Shown here: positions 29,561 to 38,850 of the stretch, one piece after another
Layout of the letters: every line of letters starts with the position of its first letter
Position numbering within the stretch: the stretch's first letter is position 1
Origin: Micromonospora acroterricola
Lineage (GTDB): Bacteria; Actinomycetota; Actinomycetes; Mycobacteriales; Micromonosporaceae
Length of the DNA stretch: 64,000 nt
NCBI RefSeq assembly: GCF_003172955.1
Contig: NZ_QGKR01000172.1
Span: 1-64,000 of the forward strand
Direction: 5' to 3'
Notes under the pieces: model-generated
Told to the model about the DNA's origin: nothing
Database searches by the model: none
Seen by the model: the letters and a program-made list of their open reading frames with translations, nothing else
Program-made: the position numbers and the translations under genes

Positions 29561-30163
29561 ATGACGAAGGTGACGACCGGGGCGACGATGTCGTTGGATG
29601 GCTACATCGCGGACGCGTCCCACGGTGGCTTCGAGTACCTCTTCCAGTGGTACGCCAACGGCGACGTCGAGACGCCGACGGCGGATCCCGGGATGACCCT
29701 GCGCACCTCCGCCGCGAGTGCCCGGCACCTGCGCGACCTCAACGAGCGGACCGGCGCGCTGGTCGTCGGCCGGCGGCTCTTCGACATGACCAACGGGTGG
29801 GGCGGCCGGCATCCGATGGATGTGCCCGTCGTGGTGGTCACGCACCGCGTGCCGGACGGTTGGGAACCGGAGAACGACTCGTTCGTGTTCGTCACCGACG
29901 GTATCGAGCGCGCCATCGACCGGGCGAAGGCGCTGGCCGGCGACAAGGAGGTCGGCGTCAACGGCGGCACGATCGCTGCCCAGGTGATCCAGGCCGGTCT
30001 GCTCGACGAGGTGCACGTCGACCTCGTTCCGGTCCTGCTCGGAGACGGCATCCCGCTCTTCGCCGACCTGAAGATCGCGCCGCTCCAGCTGGACGGGCCG
30101 ATAAGCGTCGTCGAGGGCGACGGGGTCACCCACCTGGCCTACCGCGTACGCGCCGCGGCCTGA
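29561..30163 (+). CDS. RibD C-terminal/dihydrofolate reductase-family protein
   Basis: 200 residues of the bacterial bifunctional deaminase-reductase C-terminal fold: TGATMSLDGYIADASHG, GALVVGRRLFDMTNGW, and the NADPH loop KEVGVNGGTIAAQVI. The physiological substrate is unknown for most such stand-alone proteins. AAGGGAGC lies just upstream of the ATG. A hairpin terminator follows the gene. Confidence 0.87.
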   Translation: MTKVTTGATMSLDGYIADASHGGFEYLFQWYANGDVETPTADPGMTLRTSAASARHLRDLNERTGALVVGRRLFDMTNGWGGRHPMDVPVVVVTHRVPDGWEPENDSFVFVTDGIERAIDRAKALAGDKEVGVNGGTIAAQVIQAGLLDEVHVDLVPVLLGDGIPLFADLKIAPLQLDGPISVVEGDGVTHLAYRVRAAA

Positions 30164-30171
30164 CCACATCA

Positions 30172-30199
30172 CGGGGCCGGCCCCGGCTCGCCGGCCCCG
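30172..30199 (+). terminator. Hairpin terminator after the RibD-family gene
   Basis: CGGGGCCGG (30172-30180) and CCGGCCCCG (30191-30199) form a perfect 9-bp stem with a ten-base loop, nine bases after the stop. Confidence 0.6.
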
Positions 30200-30236
30200 G
30201 GCCGCCGCCGGCTCCGCGCCCACCGCCATAGAATCG

Positions 30237-31166
30237 ATGATGTTCGCTGCTGTTGTTGTCGGTGGTGTCGGGTGGCTGGCGCGGAGGGCGGTGCGGAAGA
30301 TGGGACCTGACGAGCGGGAACGGTTGTTCGAGCGGGCACGGGAGCACTCGACGCAGCGAAAGACCTGGGCCGAGGCGGACCGGCTGTGGGTGCGGGTGAT
30401 CGACGCCTACCGGGACGCCGCGCGGGGATCCGGCCGGGCGAACCGCCGGGACCAGCAGCAGTTGGCCCGGGCGCTGTGGCGGCGCAGCATGCTGCTCTCC
30501 GCGCGCGGCAGGGCCGCCGAGGGGATGGCGCCCGGCGGTGAGGCGGTGGCCATCTTCGAGCGGGTGCACGACGCGGTGGCGGCCGAGGGCGGCGACGTGA
30601 CCGGTCCGGGCCGGGACGAGGCGCTCGCAGAGTTGATCACCGCGCTGGTGGACCTGGCGGAGGTCGCGTTCGCCGCCGGTCAGCCCGCCACCCGGCTGGA
30701 GCTGGTGGAACGGGCCGTGGCCGTGGGGCTGCTCACCGTCCCGTCTCCGCCGTCCGCCGGGCGCCGGACCCGGGAGGCGATGGGCACGGCCTATCACAAC
30801 CAGGCCGCCGCGTTGCTGCACCGGGCCGTCACGCGACCCGCCGCGAACGACACCGCGCAGCAAGCGGCGCTGGCCGGCTCCCGGGCCTGCGAGCTGCGCC
30901 AGGGGCTGCTCGACCCGCTGCAACCGCTGAGCCTGTGGGAGATGGCCAACACCTACGGGGTGTACGCGCAGTGCCTGGCGCTGATCCGGGACTTCGACCG
31001 GGCCGGGATGGTGCTGGAGCTCGGCAACCGACTGGTGAAGCTGCTGGGGCCGGCCGGCGCCCAGCCCGCACTGAACCTGCGCGTGGCGGCCGAGATGGTG
31101 GCCCGGGAGCGAGCGGCGACGGGTGGCCAGACCGGCTCGCGTCGCTGGGGGTGGCGGCGGCGCTGA
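30237..31166 (+). CDS. Membrane-anchored helical repeat (TPR-like) protein, function unknown
   Basis: 309 residues. An N-terminal hydrophobic segment (AAVVVGGVGWLA) could anchor it, with the rest cytoplasmic by the positive-inside rule. The remainder is alpha-helical with TPR-like features (RLWVRVIDAYRDAARGSG, YHNQAAALLHRAV, YGVYAQCLALIRDFDRAG). It ends in a basic tail. No catalytic motif is visible. ATG 30237 is immediately followed by a second ATG, either of which could serve. Confidence 0.6.
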   Translation: MMFAAVVVGGVGWLARRAVRKMGPDERERLFERAREHSTQRKTWAEADRLWVRVIDAYRDAARGSGRANRRDQQQLARALWRRSMLLSARGRAAEGMAPGGEAVAIFERVHDAVAAEGGDVTGPGRDEALAELITALVDLAEVAFAAGQPATRLELVERAVAVGLLTVPSPPSAGRRTREAMGTAYHNQAAALLHRAVTRPAANDTAQQAALAGSRACELRQGLLDPLQPLSLWEMANTYGVYAQCLALIRDFDRAGMVLELGNRLVKLLGPAGAQPALNLRVAAEMVARERAATGGQTGSRRWGWRRR

Positions 31167-31216
31167 CCTCCCGACCAGCGGGAATCCGCGCCCCGGCCTT
31201 GCCAGCGATAGGCGGC

Positions 31217-31225
31217 CATCGATAT
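31217..31225 (+). promoter_or_regulatory. CATCGATAT promoter motif upstream of the GH5 gene
   Basis: This AT-rich nonamer, rare in such GC-rich DNA, lies 62 bases before the GH5 start. CATCGATA also occurs at 9750 before the secreted lyase and at 43626 before the GH99-like gene, at comparable distances, suggesting a shared regulatory site for secreted carbohydrate-active proteins. Confidence 0.45.
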
Positions 31226-31287
31226 TGTGCGCGAAGGCGCCGCCCCGCCTCAGGCCATCACTGTCGATCGACCGAAGCGGGTTCCGC

Positions 31288-32640
31288 ATGCGCACACTGA
31301 GACTTGTCACGTCCCTGGCCGTCGCCGGCCTGCTCGCCGGTGCGGTGGCCGTCGCCGCCACGCCGGCCAGCGCGGCGACAGCCGTCTTCTCCGTGACCAA
31401 CAACTGGGGAAGCGGCTATCAGGGCCAGGTCACCGTCACCAACAACACCACCGCACAGATCACCAGCTGGCGGGTCGAGTTCGACCTGCCGTCCGGGTCG
31501 AGCGTCAGCCAGTCGTGGAACGCGCAGCAGGCGACCTCCGGCAGCCGCTACACCTTCACCAACCTGTCCTGGAACGGGACCCTCGCCGCCGGCGCCTCGA
31601 CGTCGTTCGGCTTCCTCGTCGCCGGCTCCGGCACGCCGGCGAACTGCACGGTCAACGGCACGTCCTGCACCGGCGGGCCGCCTCCCACGCCCACACCCAC
31701 CACTCCGACGCCCACCCCGACCAACCCGCCGCCGGCCTCCGGCACGCCCGTCGAGTGGTACGGGCAACTGCGGGTCTGCGGCACCGCGATGTGTGACAGG
31801 AACGGCGCGCGGGTGCAGCTGCGCGGCATCAGCAGCATGTGGCTCAACTGGGAGACCGCCCCCTACGCCGAGAACCTCTCCGCGCTCACCTGGATGCGCG
31901 ACAACTGGAACCTCCAGGTGATCCGCGCGGCGATGGGTGTGGAGCCGGCCGGCGCGTACCTGAGTGACCCGGTCAAGGCGCGTACGCAGGTGGAGACCAT
32001 CATCAACAACGCGGTCACCGCCGGCGTGTACGTGATCGTGGACTGGCACGCGCACGAGGCGCAGCACAACCAGGCCGAGGCGGTGGCGTTCTTCGGCGAC
32101 CTGGCGCGACGCTACGGCAACCTGCCCAACGTGATCTGGGAGCCCTGGAACGAACCGCTCCAGGTGAGCTGGACGGGCGTCATCAAGCCGTACCACCAGG
32201 CGGTGGTGTCCGCGATCCGTGCCGCCGACCCGGACAACATCGTCGTGCTCGGCACCCCGACGTGGTCGCAGGACGTGGACGCGGCGGCGGCCAGCCCGGT
32301 CGCCGGCACCAACCTGATGTACACGCTGCACTTCTACTCGTGCACCCACGGCGCGTCGCTGCGCGCGAAGGGCGACACGGCGATCCGGGCGGGCCTGGCG
32401 CTGTTCGTCACCGAGTGGGGTGCGAGCAACGCCGACGGCGGCCTCGACGGCCGGGCCTGCCTGCCCGAGGCGCAGGCCTGGGTCGACTGGATGAAGGCGA
32501 ACGGCATCTCCTGGACCGCCTGGAAGCTCGACGTCGGCACCGACACCACCAACCTGCTCAGCCCCGGCGCGCCGGTCACCGGCGGATGGAACAACTACCT
32601 GCACGGCCACGCGCCGTTCGTGGTCGCCAACATGAGGTGA
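31288..32640 (+). CDS. Secreted GH5 endoglucanase with N-terminal CBM2
   Basis: 450 residues. Signal peptide 1-30 (ASAATA cleavage region); CBM2 at 31-128 with the exposed Trp residues of NNWGSGYQG, QSWNAQ and LSWNGT; a Pro/Thr linker at 130-150; and a GH5 catalytic barrel at 155-450. The acid/base Glu289 is in WEPWNEPLQ and the nucleophile Glu376 in LFVTEWGAS. It cleaves beta-1,4-glucan outside the cell, with cellulose binding by the CBM. Followed by a strong bidirectional terminator. Confidence 0.92.
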   Translation: MRTLRLVTSLAVAGLLAGAVAVAATPASAATAVFSVTNNWGSGYQGQVTVTNNTTAQITSWRVEFDLPSGSSVSQSWNAQQATSGSRYTFTNLSWNGTLAAGASTSFGFLVAGSGTPANCTVNGTSCTGGPPPTPTPTTPTPTPTNPPPASGTPVEWYGQLRVCGTAMCDRNGARVQLRGISSMWLNWETAPYAENLSALTWMRDNWNLQVIRAAMGVEPAGAYLSDPVKARTQVETIINNAVTAGVYVIVDWHAHEAQHNQAEAVAFFGDLARRYGNLPNVIWEPWNEPLQVSWTGVIKPYHQAVVSAIRAADPDNIVVLGTPTWSQDVDAAAASPVAGTNLMYTLHFYSCTHGASLRAKGDTAIRAGLALFVTEWGASNADGGLDGRACLPEAQAWVDWMKANGISWTAWKLDVGTDTTNLLSPGAPVTGGWNNYLHGHAPFVVANMR

Positions 32641-32668
32641 CCCGGACACGTCGCAGCTCGTGACGACA

Positions 32669-32702
32669 CTCGGGCCCAGCTCCGAACGGATCTGGGCCCG
32701 AG
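32669..32702. terminator. Bidirectional terminator between GH5 and the NPCBM-like gene
   Basis: CTCGGGCCCAG (32669-32679) is the exact complement of CTGGGCCCGAG (32692-32702), an 11-bp stem with a 12-base loop between convergent genes. Confidence 0.7.
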
Positions 32703-32724
32703 CCTGCGCGGCGGTGAGTTGTCG

Positions 32725-33576
32725 CTACGGCTGAGCGGAGAGAATCGCGTCTCCGAATGCCACGTGCGCGACATTTTCCTGGTCGCCCGACTTGAGCTCC
32801 CTCCCGACACATCGGATTGTCAGTTGGGTAACTTCGTCGAGTGGGATCTGCACCTTCGCGGCAGGACCGAGCTTTGCCGTCTTCGTGCTGCCAATCTGTC
32901 GACCGGCATCCGAATAGAAGGTGAGGTCGGCGACGCGACCGGAGGCGCCGGTCGTCTGATCGTCGATGCCCAGCCAGAGGTCGAGAGTCTTCATTCCCGC
33001 CACCGGGTACACGAAGTAGGTCCGGGTGCTGTTGCAGCTGAGTTGGACGCTCCGCAGGTACCGCTTGCCCGCCATGTTCACCGGCTCGCGTACGTAGCCG
33101 CCGTTTCGATCGTCTGCGTCGAGTTCGTCGAGGTAACGCACCCCCGGAGACGGCTCCGAACTGGTCTCGGGGGGGTTGGTCGGTGTTTCGGGCGCGGTGG
33201 AAGGGGTCTTCGACGGAGTCTCGGACGGCGTTTCCGGCATGTAGCTCGGAATTGGTGTCGGCGTGGGGAGGACGACGCCCGGCGGATCCGAGGCAGGCGA
33301 CATCACCGAACGTGGCTCGTCATTCCTGGAAAACTCGAGGCCGGTCACGTCCCTCCCGAGGGCAAGTATCGTGACCAGCGCGCCGACTGCTGCGACCACG
33401 AGGGAGCCTACTGCGACCTTGTGATGATCCTTCAGCCACTCGAAATAGCGGAACACTGCATGCCTTTCCGCAACGTCGGCACGGAGACGTCGTTCAAGCG
33501 ACACCGGCGCAGCCATTGACGGCGATGGGAGGTTCGCCTGATCAGTCTCGTCTCGGTAAGAATCCGCGTCACCCAC
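32725..33576 (-). CDS. Single-pass membrane protein with Pro/Thr stalk and NPCBM-like domain
   Basis: 283 residues from GTG 33576 (start uncertain; an in-frame ATG at 33517 would drop 20 residues). One membrane helix near residues 54-75 (VAVGSLVVAAVGALVTILAL) follows a cytoplasmic basic region. A Pro/Thr/Ser/Glu-rich stalk at about 95-145 leads to a C-terminal beta-sandwich like NPCBM/NEW2 (SVQLSCNSTRTYFVYPVAG, KTLDLWLGIDD). The domain probably sits outside the cell and may bind carbohydrate. GC content is lower than in neighbouring genes. Confidence 0.6.
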   Translation of the reverse strand: MGDADSYRDETDQANLPSPSMAAPVSLERRLRADVAERHAVFRYFEWLKDHHKVAVGSLVVAAVGALVTILALGRDVTGLEFSRNDEPRSVMSPASDPPGVVLPTPTPIPSYMPETPSETPSKTPSTAPETPTNPPETSSEPSPGVRYLDELDADDRNGGYVREPVNMAGKRYLRSVQLSCNSTRTYFVYPVAGMKTLDLWLGIDDQTTGASGRVADLTFYSDAGRQIGSTKTAKLGPAAKVQIPLDEVTQLTIRCVGRELKSGDQENVAHVAFGDAILSAQP

Positions 33577-33742
33577 CGATCGGTCCCGTGATCGGACTCG
33601 TCGGGGATGCTCGGCTGCCCGGTCGGCTGCCAGCGGGAGGCCTCACTGCAAGCGGCGTGCGTCTTAGCGGTAACCCGGAAAGTGACCCGGTTGATCGTCC
33701 TGCCGGTTCGGCTGGGCCCGCACGGCCCGCCGCCGAACCTCG

Positions 33743-34459
33743 CTACTCCACCATGATCGAAGCGGGATCACTGATGTCGGGGTGTCCAGGCCGGCGGGAC
33801 GGCCCAATCTCCCTGATCTCGTGTCGATCGTCCGGCAGACGAGGTGCCTCGTCGGCGAAGTCGATCCGCATGACCACCCGCCGCAGCGTGGGGTGGCTGA
33901 CCTCACTGAATCCCGCGTCCTCGAAGATCTGCCGGACCCCGACGTGCGCCTCGCCCCAGGGGATCTGCTTGCCGGCCTCGGCGAGCATCGGGTACGCCTC
34001 CAGCGACCGCGCGCCGCGCTCCCGAGCGAAGTCGATCGCGGCGCGGGCGAGGGGATAGGTGAGACCGCGGCCGCGGTAGCCCTTGCGCACCACCAGGCAG
34101 GTCACCGCCCAGACGGCACCGTCGTCCTTGTCCTCGTCGCGGCCGATCCAGGGGACCCGTTGGTTGCGCAGTTTCGGGTACGCCGTCCGCGGCTCGACCG
34201 CGACCCAGCCCACCGGCTGGTCATCGAGGTACGCGACCAGTCCGCTGGTGGTCGGGGCGTCCGGCTCGCCGCAGCCGGTCTGTTCCCGGAACCTCGCGAC
34301 CCGTTCCTCCTGCGTGGAGGCTCGCCACAACCAGCCGGCGAGCTTGAACCACTGGCACTGACAGCGGCCCGCGTCGGCCGTGCCGAGGACGTCCTGGAGG
34401 TCGTCCCACGACGCCTCGTTGGCGGGCACGATCCGGAGGGCCCCGGTCAGGTCCCTCAT
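33743..34459 (-). CDS. GNAT-family N-acetyltransferase
   Basis: 238 residues. The acetyl-CoA binding motif appears as VTCLVVRKGYRGRGLTYPL, followed by the helix AAIDFARERGARSLEAYP. The C-terminal EDAGFSEVSHP is typical of the fold. The N-terminus has CQCQWFKLAGW, as in a common actinomycete GNAT subgroup. The substrate is unknown. The ATG at 34459 is preceded by a weak GAGGGTG. Confidence 0.85.
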   Translation of the reverse strand: MRDLTGALRIVPANEASWDDLQDVLGTADAGRCQCQWFKLAGWLWRASTQEERVARFREQTGCGEPDAPTTSGLVAYLDDQPVGWVAVEPRTAYPKLRNQRVPWIGRDEDKDDGAVWAVTCLVVRKGYRGRGLTYPLARAAIDFARERGARSLEAYPMLAEAGKQIPWGEAHVGVRQIFEDAGFSEVSHPTLRRVVMRIDFADEAPRLPDDRHEIREIGPSRRPGHPDISDPASIMVE

Positions 34460-34584
34460 GCCGCACCCTCGACAATCGCCTCGATCATGCCGCTCGATTC
34501 TGCCCGGGAGGTGCCAGCGTGACCAGACCCTGTCGGGCTGTCCCGGCACGTGGCCACCCCCGGTCGAGGCGTTATCCTGCGCCG

Positions 34585-35127
34585 GTGGAGGTCACGGCGG
34601 AGGGCGAGCGGCTGGCCGCCGACCTGGGTCGTTGGCTGGATGACCTGACCTTCGTCGACCTCGACACCGACGAGGTGACCGCCCGGGTGATCGAGTCGGT
34701 GGTGCGGTGGGCGGAGGCCCGGGGCTGGCGGGTCTACCGGCGGGCGCCCAGTGTCCTGCCGTTGCCGCCGCCGCTGGAGCAGCGGCACTCGGTCCTCGAC
34801 GTGGCGTGCGCCCGCCCCGACGGCCCGCCGGTGGTGGTGGAGGTCGACCACACCGACCGCGCCCGGACGGTGCAGAAGCTCCGGGCCGAGGCGGACGCGG
34901 GTCGCATCCCGATCTGGGTGCGCTGGGGCGTCGGCCGTTTCACCGTGCCGCCACCGCCGGTGCGGATGGTGACCTGCGAGGTGACCCGCCGGGCCGGGCC
35001 GGCGGGGCGCGGGCGGCTGCACAGCCGCACCGGCGACCGCCCCGCCCCGGCGCACTCCGTCGGAAGCGGCACGGCGGCCACCGAGGCGCTGCCGATTCCG
35101 CTGCCCGACCCGGAGCCGCCGGCCTGA
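34585..35127 (+). CDS. Conserved hypothetical protein, possibly nuclease-fold
   Basis: 180 residues from GTG 34585 (a longer frame from 34519 exists, but its first 22 residues look non-coding). The pattern HSVLDVACARPDGPPVVVEVDHTDR with a downstream QKLRAEADAGRIPIWVRWG resembles an Asp...Glu-X-Asp core as in restriction-like nucleases, but this is only a visual suggestion. There is no signal or membrane segment. The Pro-rich C-terminus is probably disordered. Confidence 0.55.
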   Translation: MEVTAEGERLAADLGRWLDDLTFVDLDTDEVTARVIESVVRWAEARGWRVYRRAPSVLPLPPPLEQRHSVLDVACARPDGPPVVVEVDHTDRARTVQKLRAEADAGRIPIWVRWGVGRFTVPPPPVRMVTCEVTRRAGPAGRGRLHSRTGDRPAPAHSVGSGTAATEALPIPLPDPEPPA

Positions 35128-35148
35128 GCGCCCCGGTTACGGACGCCG

Positions 35149-35177
35149 CCAAGGGCACCTGAAGCGAATCGTAAGCG
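35149..35177 (+). promoter_or_regulatory. Three-heptamer SARP/BTAD-type operator upstream of the RibD-like gene
   Basis: Heptamers CCAAGGG, TGAAGCG and GTAAGCG start at 35149, 35160 and 35171, exactly 11 bp apart, matching the helical repeat that SARP/BTAD wHTH proteins recognise. An almost identical array lies at 38851-38879 beside the BTAD regulator gene. It ends 59 bases before the start codon at 35237. Confidence 0.6.
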
Positions 35178-35236
35178 GGAGTCGGCAGAGTTCTGGGTGT
35201 CACCGGAGAGCACGACCGACAGCCAGGAGATCCCCG

Positions 35237-35791
35237 ATGCGCAAGCTCATCAACTCGACCTACATCACCCTCGACGGCGTCATCGAGAACCCCATGTGGA
35301 CCTCGCCGTACTTCGACGAGGAGGCCGCCAGCTTCGCCGGCGAGCAGACCGACGGAGCGGACGCGATGCTGATGGGCCGGGCCACCTACGACGGCATGTC
35401 CGTCGCCTGGCCGAGCATGGACGAGAGCGACCCGAGCACCGGCGCCGCGTACTTCAACAACGTCAGGAAGTACGTCGCCTCGACCACCCTCACCAACCCG
35501 ACCTGGAACAACACGGAGGTGCTCCAGGGCGACCTGGTCGAGGCGGTCACCAGGCTCAAGGCCCAGGAGGGCCGGAACATCATCCAGTACGGCTACGGCT
35601 CGGTCACCGCGCAACTGGTCCGGGCCGGCCTGGTGGACGAGGTCCGGTTCTGGATCCACCCCGTGCTGCAGGGCGGCGACAGCCTCACCACGCCGCTGGC
35701 GGACGTCCAGACGTCGTTCGATCTGATCGGCACCCGGGTACACAAGAGCGGCGTCATCATCGCCTCGTACCGGCCGAGGACGGCCGCCTGA
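35237..35791 (+). CDS. RibD C-terminal/dihydrofolate reductase-family protein
   Basis: 184 residues with STYITLDGVIENP, DAMLMGRATYDGM, and the NADPH-loop equivalent NIIQYGYGSVTAQLV. These small reductases are frequent in actinomycetes and often sit next to regulators. CAGGAGATCCCCG precedes the ATG. The upstream heptamer array suggests activation by the BTAD protein encoded just downstream on the other strand. Confidence 0.87.
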   Translation: MRKLINSTYITLDGVIENPMWTSPYFDEEAASFAGEQTDGADAMLMGRATYDGMSVAWPSMDESDPSTGAAYFNNVRKYVASTTLTNPTWNNTEVLQGDLVEAVTRLKAQEGRNIIQYGYGSVTAQLVRAGLVDEVRFWIHPVLQGGDSLTTPLADVQTSFDLIGTRVHKSGVIIASYRPRTAA

Positions 35792-35799
35792 ACCACTGG

Positions 35800-38700
35800 T
35801 CAGAGCTGGGCCCGGGCCTCGCCCGGGCTCAGCTTCGCGCCCTCGGCGACCAGCGCGTCGAAGCGTTCCCGCCCCAGGGCGGCCAGGACCCGTTCGGCCA
35901 CCCGGTCGGTATCGTCGCGCTCGGCGGGAGCGGCGGGAGCCTGTGCGGCCAGCCGGGCGGCGGCCGCCGCGCCCAGCAGCCGGGCGGCGACCTCCGGCGA
36001 GCGTACCGCCGAGGCCATGCCCTCCAGGGGGTTGAGCGCGTCGCGTGGCAGCGCCATCGCCTCGGCGGCCTCGAACGCCTCGACGTGCAGCGCCAGAGCG
36101 GCATCCGGGTCGCCGCCCCGCTCGAGCGCGTAGCCCAGCTCGACCAGCACCATCGGCAGGTACAGCGCCGGCTGGGTCTCGCCGCGCCCCTGCTCGGCGA
36201 GGCGGGTGAGGTGGGTGACGGCCACGTCGAGCTTGCCGTCGCGGCGGGCGGCCATCCCGAGGCTCATCTCCGCGAAGACGATCGCGCCGGGCGAGCCCTG
36301 CTCCACCGCCAGCTGGTACGCGCGTTCGGCCAGCTCCCGCCCCTGCGCGTAGTCGCGGGTCTGCACCGCGAGCCAGGCCAGCCACGACAGCTTGCTGCCG
36401 ACCTGCGGCCACAGCGCCAGCTCCTCGGCCCAGCGCAGCCCCTCCCGGTGCAGGGCGGCGGCCCGCTCGTGGTCGCCGCGCATGTCAGCCAGCCCACCCA
36501 TCCACTCGGTCGCCTGGAGCCGGCCCCACCGGTCGCCGACGGCGGCGAACAGCGCGGCGCTGCGGTTCGCGGCGCACTCCAGCGTGGCCTGGTCGGCCGT
36601 GGCATGGGCGATCCAGGCTCGCGAGGTGAGCACGGCGGCCTCGGTCCACGGGTCGGCGAAGGTGGTGGGCAGCAGCTCCGCCGCCAGGGCCAGGTCGCTG
36701 TGGTCGATCACGGCGTTCGCCGCGAACCAGGCGGCCCGGCCGTCGGGCGCGTCGGCCACGGCGGCGCGGATGTCGGCCGCCGCGACCGGGTCGCCCTGCA
36801 ACAGCGTGAAGCCGACCCGCCAGGCCGCCGCGCGCGACTCCTGCGCCGGGTCGCCGGGCACCGCCAGCGCCCGCCGTGCCTCGGTGAGCCGGCCGCGCAG
36901 GTACCAGTACCAGCTCAGCGCGACGGCCAGCCGCAGCCCGCCACCGTGGACCAGCGCCGACCGCAGGTTCGCCGTCTCCGCGTCGAGCAGCGCCAACCAC
37001 CGCTGCTGGTCCGGGCCGCGCAGCCGCGGGTCGGCGCGTTCGGCCAGCTCGGTGTAGTACGCGGCGTGCCGCGCGCGTACCTCGTCGGCGTCGGTCAGGC
37101 GGTCCAGGCAGAACGCGGCGACCGATTCGAGCAGGCGGTAGCGCGGGACCACGCCGGAGTCGTCCAGCACCACCAGCGACCGGTCCACCAGCCGGGCCAG
37201 CGCGTCCAGGTCGGTCCGGCAGACCCGCTCGGCGGCGTCCGGGGTGCACCCGTCGCTGAACACCGCCAGCCGGGCGAGCACCGCCTGGTCGGCCTCGTCG
37301 AGCAGGTCCCAGCTCCAGCCGATGACCGCGGTCAGCGTCCGCTGCCGCGGCGGCACGTCGCGCTGCTGGGTGGTGAGTAGCCGAAACCGGTCGTCCAGCC
37401 GGTCCACCACGCCCCGCAGGCCCAGCGCGCGCACCCGGGTCGCGGCCAGCTCCAGCGCCAGCGGCAGGCCGTCGAGGCGGCGGCAGAGCTGGGCCACCGC
37501 GGGCGCGGTCCGGCCGTCGAGGCGGAAAGCGCGCTGCTGCGCGGAGGCGCGGGCGGCGAACAGCCGGGCCGCCGCCGAGCGCCGGACCGCGTCCAGGTCG
37601 TCGTCCTCCGGCAGGGACAGCGGGGGTACCTCCCAGAGCAGTTCCCCGGTCAGGCCGAGCGCCTCCCGGCTGGTCGCCAGCACGCTCACCCCGGGCGCGG
37701 CCCGCAGCAGCCGGGCCACCAGCTCGGCGACCGGCTCGATCACGTGCTCGCAGTTGTCCAGCACGAGCAGCAGGTGCCGGTGCCGCAGCGCGGCGACGAC
37801 CCGGTCGGCGGCGGACAGGCTCGCGCCGGCGGTCTCGCGGGCGTCCAGGACGCCGAGCACCTGTTCGGCGACGCGCGGGTCGCCGGCCGGCAGCGGGGCC
37901 AGCTCGACCAGGTGGACACCGTCGGGAAGGGACTGCGCGCGGGCCGCCTCGGTGGCCAGCCGGGTCTTGCCGACGCCGCCCGGCCCGACGAGCGTGACCA
38001 GCCGCTGCCGTGGCAGCAGGGCGCGCAGCTCGGTCAGCGCCTCGGCCCGCCCGACCAGCTCGTCGAGCTGGGCCGGCAGGCTGTTGCGGATGATCGCGGC
38101 TTTCGGCGGCGCGCTCAGGCCCGCGTCCTGTTCGAGGATCCGGCGGTGCAGGGCCACCAGCTCCGGCCCCGGGTCGAGGCCCAGCTCGTCGGCGAGCCGG
38201 TCGCGCAGCTCGGCGTAGCTGTCGAGCGCCTCGGACTGGCGGCCGGCCGCGTACAGCGCGCGAAGCTGCACCGCCCGCAGGCTCTCGCGCAGCGGGTGCC
38301 GGGCGACCAGCTCCGCCAGGTCGGCGGCGACCAGGTCGTGCTCACCCCGCGCCAGCCGGGCCTCCGCCAGCCGCTCCTGCACGGTGAGGCGCTGCTCGGT
38401 GAGCCGGGTCGCCTCGGCGCGGACGAACTCCGCGTCGGCCGCGTCGGCGTACGCGTCGCCACGCCACAACCCGAGGGCCTCGGTCAGCCGCTCGACGTCG
38501 GTGCTGCGGGCCAGCTCGGCGAACCGGTCGGCGTCGACCGCGCCGGCCCGCAGCAGGTACCCGGGCGGCCGCGACTCGACCAGATCGCGGGCGCCCGGCT
38601 CGGCGTCGTTGAGCGCCCTGCGCAACTGGGACACCCGCACCTGGAGGGCGCCGGCGGGGTTGGCAGGCGCGTCGTCGCCCCACAGGTCGTCGATGAGGCG

Positions 38701-38841
38701 GTCCGCGGAGACCACCCGGTTGCGGTTGGTCAGCAGGTCGGCCAGCAGGGCCCGTACCTTGGTGCCGGGCACCACCACCGGCTCGCCGACGTCCGTGGTG
38801 ACGGCGAGCGGCCCGAGTACCCCGAACTGCACGGCCGTCAT
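35800..38841 (-). CDS. AfsR/BTAD-type transcriptional regulator with NTPase and helical repeats
   Basis: 1013 residues. OmpR-type winged HTH at 1-97; bacterial transcriptional activation domain at 98-240; NTPase (AAA/NB-ARC-like) with P-loop GPGGVGKT at 286-293 and Walker B-like LLLVLDNCEHVIEPVAEL; and a C-terminal helical TPR-like region with several WA/YxxA repeats to the end. Such regulators bind direct heptamer repeats and activate nearby promoters. Two matching arrays flank this gene. The ATG at 38841 begins MTAVQFGVLGPL. The stop lies eight bases from the convergent RibD-like gene. Confidence 0.9.
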   Translation of the reverse strand: MTAVQFGVLGPLAVTTDVGEPVVVPGTKVRALLADLLTNRNRVVSADRLIDDLWGDDAPANPAGALQVRVSQLRRALNDAEPGARDLVESRPPGYLLRAGAVDADRFAELARSTDVERLTEALGLWRGDAYADAADAEFVRAEATRLTEQRLTVQERLAEARLARGEHDLVAADLAELVARHPLRESLRAVQLRALYAAGRQSEALDSYAELRDRLADELGLDPGPELVALHRRILEQDAGLSAPPKAAIIRNSLPAQLDELVGRAEALTELRALLPRQRLVTLVGPGGVGKTRLATEAARAQSLPDGVHLVELAPLPAGDPRVAEQVLGVLDARETAGASLSAADRVVAALRHRHLLLVLDNCEHVIEPVAELVARLLRAAPGVSVLATSREALGLTGELLWEVPPLSLPEDDDLDAVRRSAAARLFAARASAQQRAFRLDGRTAPAVAQLCRRLDGLPLALELAATRVRALGLRGVVDRLDDRFRLLTTQQRDVPPRQRTLTAVIGWSWDLLDEADQAVLARLAVFSDGCTPDAAERVCRTDLDALARLVDRSLVVLDDSGVVPRYRLLESVAAFCLDRLTDADEVRARHAAYYTELAERADPRLRGPDQQRWLALLDAETANLRSALVHGGGLRLAVALSWYWYLRGRLTEARRALAVPGDPAQESRAAAWRVGFTLLQGDPVAAADIRAAVADAPDGRAAWFAANAVIDHSDLALAAELLPTTFADPWTEAAVLTSRAWIAHATADQATLECAANRSAALFAAVGDRWGRLQATEWMGGLADMRGDHERAAALHREGLRWAEELALWPQVGSKLSWLAWLAVQTRDYAQGRELAERAYQLAVEQGSPGAIVFAEMSLGMAARRDGKLDVAVTHLTRLAEQGRGETQPALYLPMVLVELGYALERGGDPDAALALHVEAFEAAEAMALPRDALNPLEGMASAVRSPEVAARLLGAAAAARLAAQAPAAPAERDDTDRVAERVLAALGRERFDALVAEGAKLSPGEARAQL
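35804..35834. terminator. Hairpin at the convergent ends of the RibD-like and BTAD genes
   Basis: AGCTGGGCCCGGGC (35804-35817) pairs with 35821-35834 over 14 bp with a single G-T mismatch and a three-base loop. It overlaps the last codons of the BTAD gene and probably terminates transcription in both directions. Confidence 0.55.
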
Positions 38842-38850
38842 CCTAGAGCC

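Noticed and set aside
31690-31735. Short repeated ccCACaCC pattern
   Set aside because: It encodes the Pro/Thr linker between CBM2 and GH5; not an independent repeat element.
32719-33519. Plus-strand 266-codon frame opposite the membrane-stalk protein
   Set aside because: The minus strand gives a membrane helix, Pro/Thr stalk and beta-sandwich pattern, which is a far better gene.
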